Shown here piece by piece: positions 12,567 through 25,235 of a stretch of 64,000 nt of DNA. The stretch comes from Otis tarda (lineage: Eukaryota; Chordata; Aves; Otidiformes; Otididae). Under the pieces are notes generated by a model. That model saw only the letters and a list, made by a program, of their open reading frames with translations. It ran no database searches and was not told the origin of the DNA. Where the stretch lies: positions 81,011,001-81,075,000 of the forward strand of contig CM048552.1 in assembly GCA_026413225.1 (NCBI GenBank), in the 5' to 3' direction. The position numbers were made by a program, and so were the translations under genes. Position 1 is the first letter of the stretch; the number at the start of each line of letters is the position of its first letter.

Positions 12567-14899
12567 CTTCTCTCTGTGTCCATGCGGCTAGAAGATCACA
12601 TTCCAAGACAAAGCAGGGCAAGGTGGATTTTCCAACGTTACCCTTTTGAGCCAGCATTAATATAAACTCTGAGCTGTACCTTGTAAATGGCAATGCTCAA
12701 GTTTATGCCACATCAAGTGCAGTCACATCCAAGGTCTTGACTTCTAACTAGTTGCAGACCAGTTACACTAGCACTTGGCCATTACTTACTTATTGTGAAC
12801 AACTTGACTTTTCTTTCCCAAGGCAGGTAAATAAAGGCAGGCATCTGATTCAAATCAGTCTTCTAGAAGCTCATGAAACCATTGCAAAGATGCTGGATAC
12901 TGCACACTTGCAGAAGAGATCTGAAGTATTTCAGATTTGGACAATCTGATTTAGAATGTCAATCTAATTTAGAAACTAGCAGTTGGATTGGGAATTCAAG
13001 GAGGAAAGGAATCTAAACCGGTATTTAAAGGCATCTATTAGAAAACTATGGATTATTATGTCTGTCAAAAGACAAGAGAGCTTTCACCTCTGTTTTGATA
13101 CTTCCTTTCTCACATCAAGCACTGCTTCACAACTATTTGGGAGCCTGCAAGAAGGTATTCAAGTTCTAGTACAAGGTTGATGATGGAGTGTATGGTTCTA
13201 CTCCCTGTGCCACACAGCTCCTGTGAACAAATAGATATGTTCACTATCAAGACTTCTTAGATTGTCTTCTTTCACTGGGAATCGGCTTAATTTTTCTTTA
13301 TAGAACGTGGTGGAAATATCAGTGCTTAAATTGCCGATCTCTGTTCCTTAAAGCAGATAGTATTGCTGAAAATGTCTCCTTAAGGCACTCTGAGGCACAG
13401 TCCCACTGTTTCTCTGCTCCATCACTCAATAAAAACATAGCCTGAGCCTGTTGCTACTGCTGTGCCAGAGTGCTTTGGCCCATTGTTAGTGAAAAGTCTT
13501 CTACCACTACAAATGGAGTGCTTTTCCAAGGCTCCTGGCAAACACTGAAGGACTGATTTGAAATATTAAAACCCTTGCATGCAGGTATCACCTGAAAGGA
13601 AGACAGCAGACATAAGTCATGAACGGCAGAAGAACCCTTTAATTCACAATATCTGGGGTCATAGTCAAGGCAGAAATAGAAAATGGAACAAATTAAGCAG
13701 GACGCAGAGAGAGCCTAAGTCTGTTGTCAAAATGCAAAGTCTGAACGTATGGGAGGAGCCAAAAGCTACAGAGGAAGGCTTGAAGCAGCAATTACCTAGG
13801 GAACAATGTGGGCTGCTCCAAAGGTTACCTGTGGTTAGGCTGTGGTAACCAAAGCTCAAGCTGAAAAGAGCAGTTCTTTGATCCTGGCTAATGAACCCCA
13901 GCTAGCGAGAACTGAGGCCAAACTCAGATACCTGAAAATAAGCCACAGTAGAGCAGGCTCCTAGTTTAAGGGCGTAGCTTAATCCAGCATTTGAGGTAAA
14001 CTGCAGAATTTGAGAGGCCGTGTCAATGGCTAAACAGTTGCACTGTGCTTTGGTACAGTACTCTGTTCAAATATTTTGCTATTCTGCTTCTCCAGTAAGA
14101 ACCAGATACTGAAGAGAATGTGAATACCAGTTCAGTAGTCCCCATCCAGCAAGTCATGGAAAGGATTTTGTTCCGTTCCATGAAGCTTGGATCAGTTTCA
14201 CAAGGCCTTTAGGAGTTCAGTTTGCCGGGTGATTGTGAATCATTTTCTTTCTTATCCTACAGGTATATCCTCTACTTTGGCAGACTGTCTGCTGCTGTTT
14301 TTCAAAGATCTAGAGAAACCAAATGAAAGGAAGCAAGCATTAGACAGGGTAATTTTCCTGTGATGAATTAGGGCTGGGCATTCATTTGTTCCTTTGAGAA
14401 ATCTTTGATCTGGTTTTATACCTTAGTTGTCCTTGACAGGAAACAAACTGAGCCTTTGTCAGGTAGTCACGAGTGGAATAATACTTGTACCTTAAGTTGC
14501 TTACCTACTTCCAGCAGGCTTAATGATCATCTGTCTTTCTCAGGCTCCTGAGAACTTCTATAATATGCCGTAAGGGGGAAAAGAATGGAGCAAAATAGTA
14601 TAGATCAGCACTTTAGGCCACGTTATAAACTATGTGGTAATTTGGACTGCTGGATTTACAGCTAAGTTCTACCAGATGACACATACAGAATGAATCATAA
14701 CATGCCTGAATCTGCACACCCTTCTGACTGCAGTGAGATCAGGGCAAGAAGGGGCAAAGGGATTAAGTACGTTGTTGTCTCCGTCCTCAAGAGGCCAAAT
14801 CGAAGATCTGCCTCCTGCTTTTCAGATCTCTGGTTTTTGCCACAGCTCCCTCCAGTCCAAAAGTTCAGTGTCAGTAGTTTTATATGTATTTATTTATGG

Positions 14900-14952
14900 A
14901 AGTATTACATATATTTACATATTTATAAGTATTACATATATTTTCATATTCG
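14900..14952. repeat. Imperfect 27/26-bp tandem duplication, AT-rich
   Basis: Unit one at 14900-14926 and unit two at 14927-14952 both start aagtattacatatattt and differ mainly near their ends. The duplication creates the tyrosine- and isoleucine-rich part of a 136-codon frame, so that frame is unlikely to be a real gene. Confidence 0.8.
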
Positions 14953-15034
14953 TACACACAGAGATGGTCATGGAAACAATGTATACACACTGACTTCCAT
15001 GGTTTTGACATTATTTGCATATGCCAGATGTGTG

Positions 15035-15051
15035 ACTAGTGTCACACTAGT
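15035..15051. repeat. Perfect 17-bp palindrome
   Basis: actagtgt and acactagt are exact reverse complements around one central base (c). It is short and isolated, with no recognised repeat at its flanks. A palindromic protein-binding site is conceivable, but nothing else in the sequence supports this. Confidence 0.75.
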
Positions 15052-16843
15052 ATCATCTCCATATGACTGCAAGGGAGTGAGTTGCCATTGCTGCAAGTAA
15101 GCTGCTGGTGAAAGCTGCCTCTTCCCTTCCCAAAAGCTTATGTCATAAAATGATAGCACGGAAGACAAAGCTCAGTAGACTTTTCTGAAATGACATTGTT
15201 GCCCTTTCACTGACGTCTTTGCTGTACTTGAGCGACTGGCAGCGCTCAGCTATTAAGAAACAGGGCGTGCATGTTGCCTGCACCTAAAAATCTTTCATAA
15301 ACATCAGTCGATCACTGCTTCTTAGGAGGAAAATGTACTTCTGCCATTGCTCCTGGTATCTTGGAACAACACTGCACACCATTTGGTTCTCTGACCTTAT
15401 CAGCTGGGTCTAGCTACATGTAGATCTTAACAAAACCAAACATAGTTCAATCTAGAGCATTACCCCTGGGCTCTTTTCTCTTTTTTTTTCTCTTTGTGAA
15501 TTGTTACCAACACTGTTCTTCCATGAGTAAACATTTTCAGCATTCCTATGGTCTTACTCAGCTTTTTCCTGTAGGTCTTGTTGAGACAGGAGGATGAAAA
15601 TAAACACACTTCTGGTGGGTGAATGGATGTCTTGGAAATTTAGTAGGATGCAAGAGATTCTTCTCCATTTTCAGTCTTAGACAGACTTCTGTTGTATATG
15701 TAGCAGTTGTCTTCTGTATAAGGGGAGGACATTAGTCTTCAAGAGTCATTCGTATTTCATCGCCTACAGAACACACTTTGAATATTCTTTTGAAAACACA
15801 AACTTCAGTATTTAAGTGACACCAAACCTAAATGAGAGTCTGGAACCAATGAAACTTATTCTATTCCACTGAGAAAAAAGCACTTGGGTGAAAAGCTGAG
15901 GACATGATCTTAGCAAAAGTACATCATGCACCCTCTGAAGGAGCTCCTCCTCTATTCTGCCTCTTTCCCCTTGCTACCCCCAGGTGCCATAGAAGGATGA
16001 TTGCAATGGGCAATTACAGCTTTTCATGGAGAAGGAAAGGGTAATTCAGAGAATTAAGTGAGCTCAGTTTATACCCTCATATACTTCCGGTAAGGCCTGC
16101 CGGGGACCGTTTTGCAAGGGCTTAGTTAGTCTAGCCCAGTGATAGCTGTTTCTTTCATCATCTGTTTTTTATAATGTTACATTTCTATTTAACACTGCTC
16201 TCTGTCAGGTCTAATCACTCTTCTCTTTTGAGGGACTGCTTTCTGAAAGGGGCTAAAGAATTTATTTTCCTGGTTAAAAAAACCCCTTGCATTGAGAAAG
16301 AGCTAGAAAGATGTTACCCTGAAAGCAAATTTTGTTTTGACTTTAGTGCCTGGAAATGGGGTAGCAGAAATGAAGGTAAATACCTTATTGGAATTAGTCA
16401 TTAGCCTCTCCACTTCCCCTCTTACAAGAAGACAGAAAGCTTGAGGCAAGTCCCTGGCAGCAGTTGCAAAGTCGGGTGGGGATTCCCTTGTACAGCAGAA
16501 AGAGCAATTATTCACTATCATTACTTGATCCTATTTAATTAGCCTTTGGACATCTATTTTACAACTCATTTTCTCTCAGATGGCATGAAGTAGTGCTGGA
16601 GTCATGTGAGTGCCACCGTTCTTTCTCTCTTTTCTGTTCCTCTGAAAGCCCACTGACTCCCACACAGAGGATCATCAACCAGTAAGAATGGAATAATTCT
16701 CAAAATAATGAAAAAAGTTAACCCTAATGACGTGTACTAAATTCTAAGATAAAAATTTCATGCTGAAATTGCAAGTCAGTAGTTGATCAGATCACACACA
16801 AGTCTTCACACACAAGACTTCCTAGCTGTTCAATACTATTCAA

Positions 16844-16888
16844 TTCTGTACCAACAGAAATTATATTAAATTTCTGTACCAACAGAAA
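16844..16888. repeat. Short direct repeat of a self-complementary 17-mer
   Basis: ttctgtaccaacagaaa occurs at 16844-16860 and again at 16872-16888, 28 bp apart. Each copy is itself an inverted repeat (ttctgt/acagaa around four bases). Just upstream, aagtctt and aagactt flank a CA-rich loop at about 16800-16820. The cluster looks like local duplication at a hairpin-prone site. Confidence 0.7.
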
Positions 16889-17334
16889 AACAGGAAAGTT
16901 GAGGAGAAAAACAAGAGGCCAGGAAATCTTCTGAGGAGAGAAGTCAGTAGGGGTGGAGGTAGCTAACAAGAAGATAAGAATCTAGGGCAAAGTTTTGCTA
17001 AGGTTTGATGTACTGGTTTTATTTGTAAAGACAGGCTAATTTTGTGTCAGAATGACCCAGAATTACAGAGACTTTTCCATCTGTGTACTAAGGGGCTATA
17101 TTTCATGCAATTTTTATGTATTAGAGTTCTTGTATCCCATTTCACTACCTCCTCTTGCATAAAATATGCTTTATACAAATAAAATCTCTGGATTGCTCTG
17201 TATTTTCAAAGGTCTGACAATGTACTAATCATTAAAATAAGTTAATGATATTTCATAACAATTTTTCTACATTATCATTCAAAAAAGTCCCAGTAAACTT
17301 CACAGATCTGACCTAATTAAAACCAGCATCAAAC

Positions 17335-17650
17335 ACATGCGTCTTCAGTTTTGATTCAAAAACCAAATCAGATTCTGATTTCCGAATATAAATAAGCTGA
17401 TTCCATAATCGTGAAGCACAAATACGAAAGGCTCCAGCCGCCAAACGTTTTCAATTTATATTTAGGACAAGCTAATAAATCAGTCTCTGACCTCGAAGTA
17501 TAACTGGAAACATAAAATGAAAGTCAATTGTAAGGATATTCTGTAGTAATGTGAAGAACTGGATAGGTAAACAAAAACAGTTTTAAAATATCAGTATAAA
17601 ATATTACTGCTAACTGATGAAAGGTTTTCAGCTCCAGGGTGTCTTATTCC
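17335..17650 (+). repeat. Possible very old interspersed repeat, class unknown
   Basis: This stretch is peppered with CpG-derived and unusual words ('cgtcttcag', 'gattccataatcgtgaagca', 'gaaaggctccagccgcca', 'ttttaaaatatcag'). In order, they recall a repeat I know from vertebrate genomes: a line about an element piece with 'gtcttcag', 'attcca', 'aaaggc', 'ttttaaaatc' and a '...tgg/ctaac..gtg...' end. The resemblance is one of pattern and spacing, not identity. I cannot name the family or the true ends. A conserved host element is an alternative. Confidence 0.25.
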
Positions 17651-20524
17651 AAGACTTTTCCAGACTTTTTTTTTTTTTGCTTTACAGTAAAACAGCTGTA
17701 CTTACTTATGCAATCTAGCAGGCTACAGTATTGTATCAGTAAATGAAATGCAACTGTTTGCAGGGTACCAGTTGTGAGAGTTTTCTTAAACCAGCCTACA
17801 AAGATTTGGGGTCTAAATGCTACTGATAGCGTCTGTACCAAGTGGTTGCAAACTGCAACTAGAGACCTGTCTCAACAGTGTCATTATAAAAAATGCAGGG
17901 TGATCCTTTATGAATGGCATCTTCTGTGATCTCTCTACCCCCTATGCCAGAAATAGATTTTTAATCTATTATTTAAGAATGCATTTCCAATCTTAGCTGA
18001 GGCAAGCAGAGTATCTTCACCTAGAATTCCCTTGTGGTCATTCTTGTATCTCACACGTAGAATTCACCCTTCTTGTTCCGTTGTTCACTGAAAATGAAAA
18101 AAAAAAAAGCCCTGCTCTTTAACTTACTTCATTTTTCCTTTACAGTTCTCCAAAGAGAAGGAAGAGTCGCTTGCCAAATACTGTGGGCTTGATCACATGA
18201 AAATTGAAAGTGTTTCTCTTTTCAATTGATTAAATGATTAAGTACAGACTTCTTTAATAGAGCAGTGAGCATAACTCATCCATAAACTCAGCATGGAGCA
18301 CTGTGTTCACCGTGCTTTAAATTGCTGACAAACAGTTTACGGTTTGTCACATTTGGCAATCTCTGTACAGAAAAAAAAGGAAAGTCTTAAGCTGAAATAA
18401 AAAGAAGTGCTTTAACCAGAACTTGGAAACAACTTGTAGGAAGAGAGGTTGTGCAAATATATATCAAAAATGTTCAGCTTTTGGCTCTTCATTTTACTAG
18501 CTTTAGTTTATACATCATCATAACGGTCCTTTCTGGTTAAGTTACCATTTGTAAACAATTCAGTGTAAACAACATTACGATTTTGTATCATGTAATTGAT
18601 AACATTTCTAACATATTCAGTTAATTCTAGGCATTTGTGAAATAGAGTGGTAGCTAAAGGAGTGAGGAAGGTGAACTTGGAATAGCTTGACTCTATTACC
18701 TTACTCTCACAAATCTCCCTGTCTCGGGTGACACAGACCTTAGAGTATTTTTTCCACCTCTCCACCTTCTGGTGACAATTGTGAATTTTTTTTAGAAAAG
18801 TGGTTTTTTTTTTAGACTTTCTTCAAATATGTAGTATTAAAAAAAAAATCATACCAAATAATTTTAACTATTCAAACAGGTATGTGGTTCTATTTCCACA
18901 GCTCCTGGGTTTTGCAGCTTCTAGAGGAGCTCTGTAGTACCAGAATGTCAACTTGCTCTGTGTTTTATGAACTTCTAGGAAAAGATACATCTTAATGCAA
19001 AGTGATCACATACTTCTCAGTCCCATCTCCTCTAAGTCTAAGACAATCTAGATGAACAAATATTCACGGCAACACAAAGCTCTGCTGAGATTAGTCAAGC
19101 CACAGCTGGGCACATGGAATCATCCACTTAAAGTAGTTTATTCACTCATAACCCAAATAGCAGCAAACAGTAAAAACAAAGTGTGGAAAAAAGTAATAGT
19201 AACATGAGTGGCACATCTGTATACGGTTTGTGCATGGTTTTGCTTTACAACATAAGAAGGAGCCATGTGAGAATCCGCAGGTGGTATCTGACTTTTCAAT
19301 GGCAGCTAATGTATCTGTTGGTTAAAATTATGACAGTCTAGCAAAGCCATGTGAGGATTAAAGATTAGAATAGCAGAAGTGTCACAGATCAGAATTCAGC
19401 AGCTTTATACACTAGAAATACCTTTAAAAGTCAAAATATTCTTGACCTGATTAAATCTGATCTCTAAAAAGCACTGAAAATCTGTATGGCATAAAACTGC
19501 CCCAAGGATAATGTTTCTGGAAAGTTTTGTCTCTACTTAAGTAAAATATAGATTCAGTGCAGGACTACTGATTTTGTTTTTCTTAGTTTATTTAAAGCAA
19601 TTACTGTAGAGGTTATTACAAACACTGCCTTTCAGTTTCTGTGACCACATGACCAGGATTAAAAAGTATTTATCTACCCTAGAACATGGGCTGGCATTGT
19701 AGCGTATGTAGCCATTAGCTGATGTAAGTATCTCAAAGACCGGATGAAGTACTTCACTGGTTGACAGACATTTACAGCTGTATTGAGGATGAAAACTGAC
19801 AGATGAGGAAATCAGGAGCCAAGATAGGACAAGGAAAGGTATTCAGTATTTCTGCGAGCCTTTTTTGCTCCCTCTAAATCCAGATAAACTCTTTTGCAGG
19901 TACGACTGTCCTTTAAGCATTTAGATGGATACCATAAAGCTGTGGATTTCTGAGGACAAGGGGTCTACGAAAGCCATCTTTTTCTACCTTCTGGTTTACC
20001 TTTGACCTACTAGTCGCTGTAGATTTGAAGTTCTCTTCCTACACTGGGAATATACAACCTAGAATGTAAAAGGCTGTAATATTTCAAGAATCTGAATAGT
20101 AGAGTAATATTTGAAAAATGTTTCCTCTTTCAGAAGCTGCTATGATCCTGAAATATGTCAATTGTGCCAAATCACAAAGGGTAATTATCTAATTTTGCTA
20201 CTGTTCTTCATAGTGAACTGGACCTTATTTATACCATACAGTACAACTTGTCCGTCCAGTCACAAAGAAACCGCTTTCTGTACTGAGATCCCTGATTCCA
20301 GAATAGTACAATGTCTTTGTTTTTGAAAACCTTTGCTTCTATCTATCCCTCACATATGTTAATAAAACACTTTTTGACATAGAAATACATTCTTTGCTTC
20401 TTACACAAAGAATGGGAAGAAAAGCTCCATAACTGACCATTTTCCTTACATCATCTATTTTTAAAGCATTTTATAGACTGTAATAGAGTGTTATGGGTGT
20501 CACCCAAATTTTATTGACATAAGT

Positions 20525-20581
20525 GAAAAAACTCCCGCCATTTCACTGACTTCAGCGAGTTTTGGATGTTACATGAGTAAT
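20525..20581. repeat. Faint old sauropsid repeat fragment
   Basis: The sequence 'aaaaactcccgccatttcac' followed by 'tgacttcagcgagttttg' and then 'catgagtaa' mirrors the familiar old-repeat pattern 'aaactcccattgacttcagtgggagttttgcctgagtaa'. The order of words is preserved over about 57 bases, which makes this the best of the faint matches. The source family is not determined. Confidence 0.4.
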
Positions 20582-20941
20582 GTTCATTGCATAAATCTGG
20601 GCAGCTTTCATTGAGAGAGCACTTTCAGATTTCAAACTTTACTTCTTTCCAATAACCGTTTTTGTAGTTGTTTCCTTCTCATGTAGAATTTCCACATATT
20701 TAGTTTCTGATCCAAATCAGAGTAAAGACAAACAGCTTTGATAATTTCATGACACTGATAATATTTGTCAATATCTGATGTGAAGAACTACTACACATCA
20801 AGAAACCAATGTAGTCCAAGATTCAGACACTGAATCTGAATTAAAATTATGACTCCATAGTTTCTCTATTTTGTGTAAGACATTGCATTTCGCTCACAGA
20901 AGAAAGTAAATTTTTTTTAATACTATGTATATATCATTCTT

Positions 20942-22027
20942 TAGACATGGATTTGACAGATGGACCACTCAGTGGCTAAGGAATTGGCTGTATGGCCGCA
21001 CTCAGAGAGTTGTGGTCAATGGCTCAATGTCCAGGTGGAGACCAGTGACGAGTGGCATTCCTCAGAGGTCCATATTTGGACTGGCCCTATTCAACATCCT
21101 TGTCAGCAACATGGACAGTAGGATAGAAAGTACCCTGGGCAAGTTTGCCAACATTACCAAGCTGTGTGGTGCAGTTGACACGCTGGAGTGAAGGGATGCC
21201 ATCCAGAAGGACCTTGACAGGCTGGAGAAGTGGGCCTGTGCAAACCTGCAAGGTCCTGCACATGGGTTGGGGCAATCCCAGGCACAAATACAAGCTGGGC
21301 AGAGAATGGATTGAGACCAGCCCTGAGATGTGGATGTGCTGGTGGATAAGAAGTTCAACAAGAGCTGGCAACATGTGCTTGCAGCCTAGAAAGCCAACTA
21401 CATGCTGGGCTGCATCAAAAGAAGCATGGACAGCAGGTCGAGGGAGATGGTTCTGCCCCTCTAGTCTGCTCTCATGAGACCCCACCTGGAGTACTGCATC
21501 CAGCTGTGGAGCCCACAAAATGAGAAGGACGTGGACCTGTTGGAGTGAGTCCAGAGGAGGGCCATGAAGATGATCAGACGGCTGGAGCACCTCTCCTATG
21601 AGGACAGGCTGAGAGAGCTGGGATTGTTCAGCCTGGAGAAGAGAAGGCTCCAGGGAGACCTTATAGTGCCCTTCCAGTACCTAAAGGGGGCTTATAGGAA
21701 AGACAGGGAGAAACTCTTCAGCAGGACGTGTTGTGATAGGATGAGAGGTAATGGTTTTAAAATAGAAGGAGGTAGATTCAGACTAGACATCAGGAAGATT
21801 TTTTTTTTACGCTGAGTGTGGTGGAACACTGGAACAGGTTGCCCAGAGAGGTGGTTGATGCCCCATCCTTGGAAACATTCAAGGCCAGGTTGGACAGGGC
21901 TCTGAGCAACCTGACCTAGTTGAAGACGTTCCTGCTTCTTGCAGGGGAGTTGGACTAGATGACTTTTAAAGGTCTCTTCCAATCCAAACTATTCTATAGA
22001 TTCTATAGATGATGATGATTCTATAGA
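20942..22027 (+). mobile_element. CR1 LINE, 5'-truncated, forward
   Basis: The copy starts inside the reverse-transcriptase domain. The first frame (about 20945-21190) carries '[20 protein letters not shown]' followed by 'FGLALFNILVSNMD' (RT motif B region). The catalytic FADD of the family is changed to FANI, so this copy could not encode an active enzyme. A stop follows 'GAVDTLE' in the same frame. Near 21245 about 23 bases found in related copies are missing, between 'gcaaacct' and 'gcaaggtcctgcac'. The C-terminal region (21564-21815, '[20 protein letters not shown]') and the 3' tail follow. The copy ends in ATTCTATAG repeats near 22,000-22,027 instead of a poly(A) tail, as is typical for CR1. 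It is moderately old and closest in its tail to the copies at 38.6 and 50.7 kb. Confidence 0.95.
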
Positions 22028-23690
22028 AACATGCATGTATATATATAAAAATGACTACATCAATAATATAGAGAATACAAGCTCATGATCACTTGACTTA
22101 TTCATGTTAATTTAAATTTGTTTATTTTGATAATCTATTATAGAAGAGTTAATAGAGATTCAAAAAACGACACAAGAACAGGTAAGGAAAAACTCCAGAT
22201 TAATTTTGGAGTTAACTGATTTTATTTAAACAGAACAGATGTTTACTAAACAGTTTTCAAATTGTTTTCATTGTAAAAGCTATTTTAACATTGTGTCTCT
22301 TTTGCAGATGCAGATTCTTCTTGTTAAACATTTCTAAGGGAACTCTCTAATAACACAGACTGGAACGAAAAAAAAAGTTATTTTAGAATGTGCCTCCGTT
22401 AGAACAGCTTCTGGAGAGTGAATTTAAAGATTTCAGAAAATGTTTACTGCATTTGAGGAGATCCTTCTATAATTACGGAACCATAGGCCTATTCTGGTAA
22501 TCAGTTTTTCAGCCTTTGTGCAATTTAAGCAGTTAGTAGACAATAGTAGCACTGAGAAATGGGAATGATCTTCATAAATAGAGGTCTGAATGTTTTTAAT
22601 TCACTCAATTTATGACTCAGTATTATGTAGTCATTACCTAAATTATTAGCAGAGAGCCTACACCAGCAAAATAACATCTTTGTCATCCAACAAAGTATAA
22701 TTGGAAGTAGGAATAAAAATACATTCCTGATATATTTTTATGGCAACTGATGGAAAATGTTTATTTTTTTAAAGGTAACCATCCAGTCATTGGTTAACTT
22801 GATAGAAACACCTACTTCAGCTTCATCCAGGTATAAGAAACCTAACATGGCTGTAGGCATATCATGCTCTGAACTGAAACCTTGAAAGAGTCATGGATCA
22901 GAATCAAAATACGTAGGATAAATGAAGCTGCCACAGGGTTGACATTACAGTCACCTCTAAATGCTTTCAGTGGACTGGGCCTCTGACAACAACTTCAGTG
23001 CCATAGAGAAAATCACAACCAAACAGTTTAAAAGAAGTGAATTTTGTGATTCTTGTGGGTACTTTCTCAGTAGTATTGATGCTTTCAAGAGAAGATTGGT
23101 GGTAGAAAGACTTTAACATTGGCAGCTAAGGTAGAGCTTCAGAAGGATCCAATTTCATGTTGCTGAATTCCATATTCCATTCTATTATTATTTTTTTTTT
23201 TTTTAAATTCTGAGCCAAAACTCTTCAAATTTGGCATTGCTTCTTCTAGGTATGATGCAGATGGCAGAATAGCATACAAAAGCCTGAAAGTTGAGAGATT
23301 TGCTACACCTGCTTAATTTGCTGTGCAAACGAGCATACACAAGTAGTAAGTAGTTATCTTGTTGCAGGTAACTGTTTAATTATGGCTAATTGGAAAAAAA
23401 AAAGCTTTCCCTTTTATCTGAAGCACACGAATCACAAAGAGAGAAAAGTTTTGTTTGTTATTTGTCATTATCTACTTGATGTTTTACTTTTGATAGCGTT
23501 CCTCTTCTTCAAAATCTCCATTAGCTTTTACATATGGAGCTACTTGGTTCAGCCAACCTGCTGCTTAGAACAGAGTCATTGTGGGTGACATCACGAGGTA
23601 CCTTTCTTTATTTATTAGGCTACAGTATTTCTAGACACGGATGCAGTTAAAGGAAATGAGATGAAGATGGGAGTGGCAAAATAAAAATGT
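22028..23690. other. Gene-free AT-rich stretch
   Basis: I see nothing coding here and no recognisable repeat. A T14 run at about 23,191-23,204 and ordinary AT-rich sequence fill it. The 68-codon frame at 23,382 is driven by A- and T-rich stretches. Confidence 0.6.
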
Positions 23691-23694
23691 ATAT

Positions 23695-24544
23695 TGTTGT
23701 GGTGGGTTAACCTTGGCTGGCTGACAGATGCCTATCCAGCTGCTTTCTCACTACCCACCCTCAGCAGACAGGGGAAGTATGTAAGATGAAAAAACTTGTG
23801 GGTCAAGATAAATACAGAGATAGTACTTCCCAGTTATTGTCAATAGGCAAAACAGGCTCGACTTGTAAAAAAAATAATTTAATTTATTGCAAACAAAAAT
23901 CCAATTTGATGGTGAGAAACAAAGACAAGAATTTAAACACACTGCCCCCTCCCCCACCTTTTTTCCCAGGGTCAACTTTACTCCTTCAGTCCCAACTCCT
24001 CTATGTCCTCCTCTTCACTCCCTAGGGCAGTGCAAAGGGATGGGGAGTGAGGGGTCACTGGGCCAATCCATAACATTTCCTTTCTGCTGCTGCTTCCTCC
24101 TCATATTTTTCCCCTGTGGCTCCTCTCCACAGGCTGTAGTCCTTCAGGATAAACCTGCACCAGCACGGCGTCCTCCACAGGCTGCAGTGTGGAAATCTCC
24201 TCCGACATCGTCCTCTCCATTGGCTACAAGGAAATATCTGCTGCACTGTGGTCTCTTCCACAGGCTGCAGGTGAATCTCTGCTCTGGTGCCTAGAACACC
24301 TCCTCCTCCTTCTTCTCTGACTTTGATATTCACAGGTTTGTATCTTACACTTATTTTCCTGAGTCCTCACACTGCTGTGGCCTTTTGGCCTTTTGGCCTT
24401 TTAAAAATATGCTTTCCCAGAGGTGTCACCAGTCTGGCTGAGTGCTCAGCTGTATACTGTGGTGGGCAGCCCCTGGTCTTTTCCTACAGAGACCACTCTT
24501 GCAGCTCTCCTGTTGCCAAAACCTTGCCATGTAAACCCAATGCA
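23695..24544 (-). mobile_element. Solo LTR of an avian endogenous retrovirus (ERVL-like)
   Basis: A fossil long terminal repeat of about 850 bp, minus orientation. On the minus strand it begins TGCATTGGGTTTACATGGCA and ends ...CCACCACA(ACA), the TG...CA form of retroviral LTRs. The beginning and the motif 'ggtgggttaaccttggctgg' at the other end match an LTR family I recognise as common in bird genomes, usually placed with ERVL. The middle holds repeated short units ('ccacaggctg') and a run of three 'cctttttggc'-like words. No internal retroviral region or primer-binding site is visible on either side, so it is a solo LTR. A target-site duplication is not clear. Divergence suggests an old insertion. 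No protein is encoded; frames through it are chance. Confidence 0.85.
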
Positions 24545-25235
24545 ATTCCAAAGACAAGGAAAGGTCACTGTAGCTTAGAACAGGTGGAGTTTCTCACTCA
24601 GCCACAGTTTTTCCTACTTGCAAGTCACATCTGGGAAGCTTCCTTCCAAGCTGGAGGTTACAAGGTGCCTTCACAATGCACTTCCTCGTTCCTCTGGATC
24701 ACTCTTGTATTGCTCTACAAGTGAAGTACCGGAAGGAGAGGCAGGAAGGCATAAGACAACAGACACCTTTGGGAGGGTGGTCATTATACATCGTCACAGC
24801 CCAAGAAACTTCCAGCCAGCATTTTTACATGAACCGTCTGTTTGCTGTTCATTAACATTCACGAAAGTGAGAAAATCTAGTTGAAAATTCCATGAGAATC
24901 AAACATTCTGGGGCAAGGAACTACACTAAATGACTCTCTGCCCACCTGACTTTTCTCATATACCTCCAAAGAAACAATGGAGCCACGTAAGACCACACTG
25001 GACATTTCCAATAATTCCTCAGTCTCTCTTTAGGCAGAAACATCAATCACGCTCTATGTAAAAAGGGTGTAACAGACAGAACTGCTTTTTAAAGACTACT
25101 TTAATCTTCTGTAGCCATTTAAAGCATCCAGGTAAGAAAAGTGAAAGTACTTATAGTCATTATGACTACTGCTATTTTGTGTCTCTGAATGGAGTTAAAT
25201 ATACTGTGCAACAGCTGTGCAACAAGTGTTCATTG

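Larger units (their letters stand above)
10874..20935. other. Gene-free stretch between CR1 copies
   Basis: About 10 kb with no coding exon or recent transposon that I can recognise. Open frames reach 136 codons (14,690-15,100), but that one runs through an AT-rich local duplication and has no protein-family motif. Contents entered separately are the 12.48-kb tandem repeat with hairpins, the 14.9-kb duplication, small inverted repeats at 15.04 and 16.8 kb, a possible old interspersed repeat at 17.34-17.65 kb and a short old-repeat fragment at 20.53 kb. Confidence 0.6.

Noticed and set aside
14690-15100. 136-codon frame as a possible small gene
   Set aside because: It runs through a 27-bp AT-rich duplication giving a Tyr/Ile/His string, and has no splice or promoter context.
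21087-21590. 167-codon minus-strand frame
   Set aside because: It is antisense to the forward CR1 at 20.94-22.03 kb and has no motif of its own.
23887-24724. Frames of 135 and 145 codons around 24 kb
   Set aside because: They lie within or across the solo LTR and its flank and show no protein-family features.
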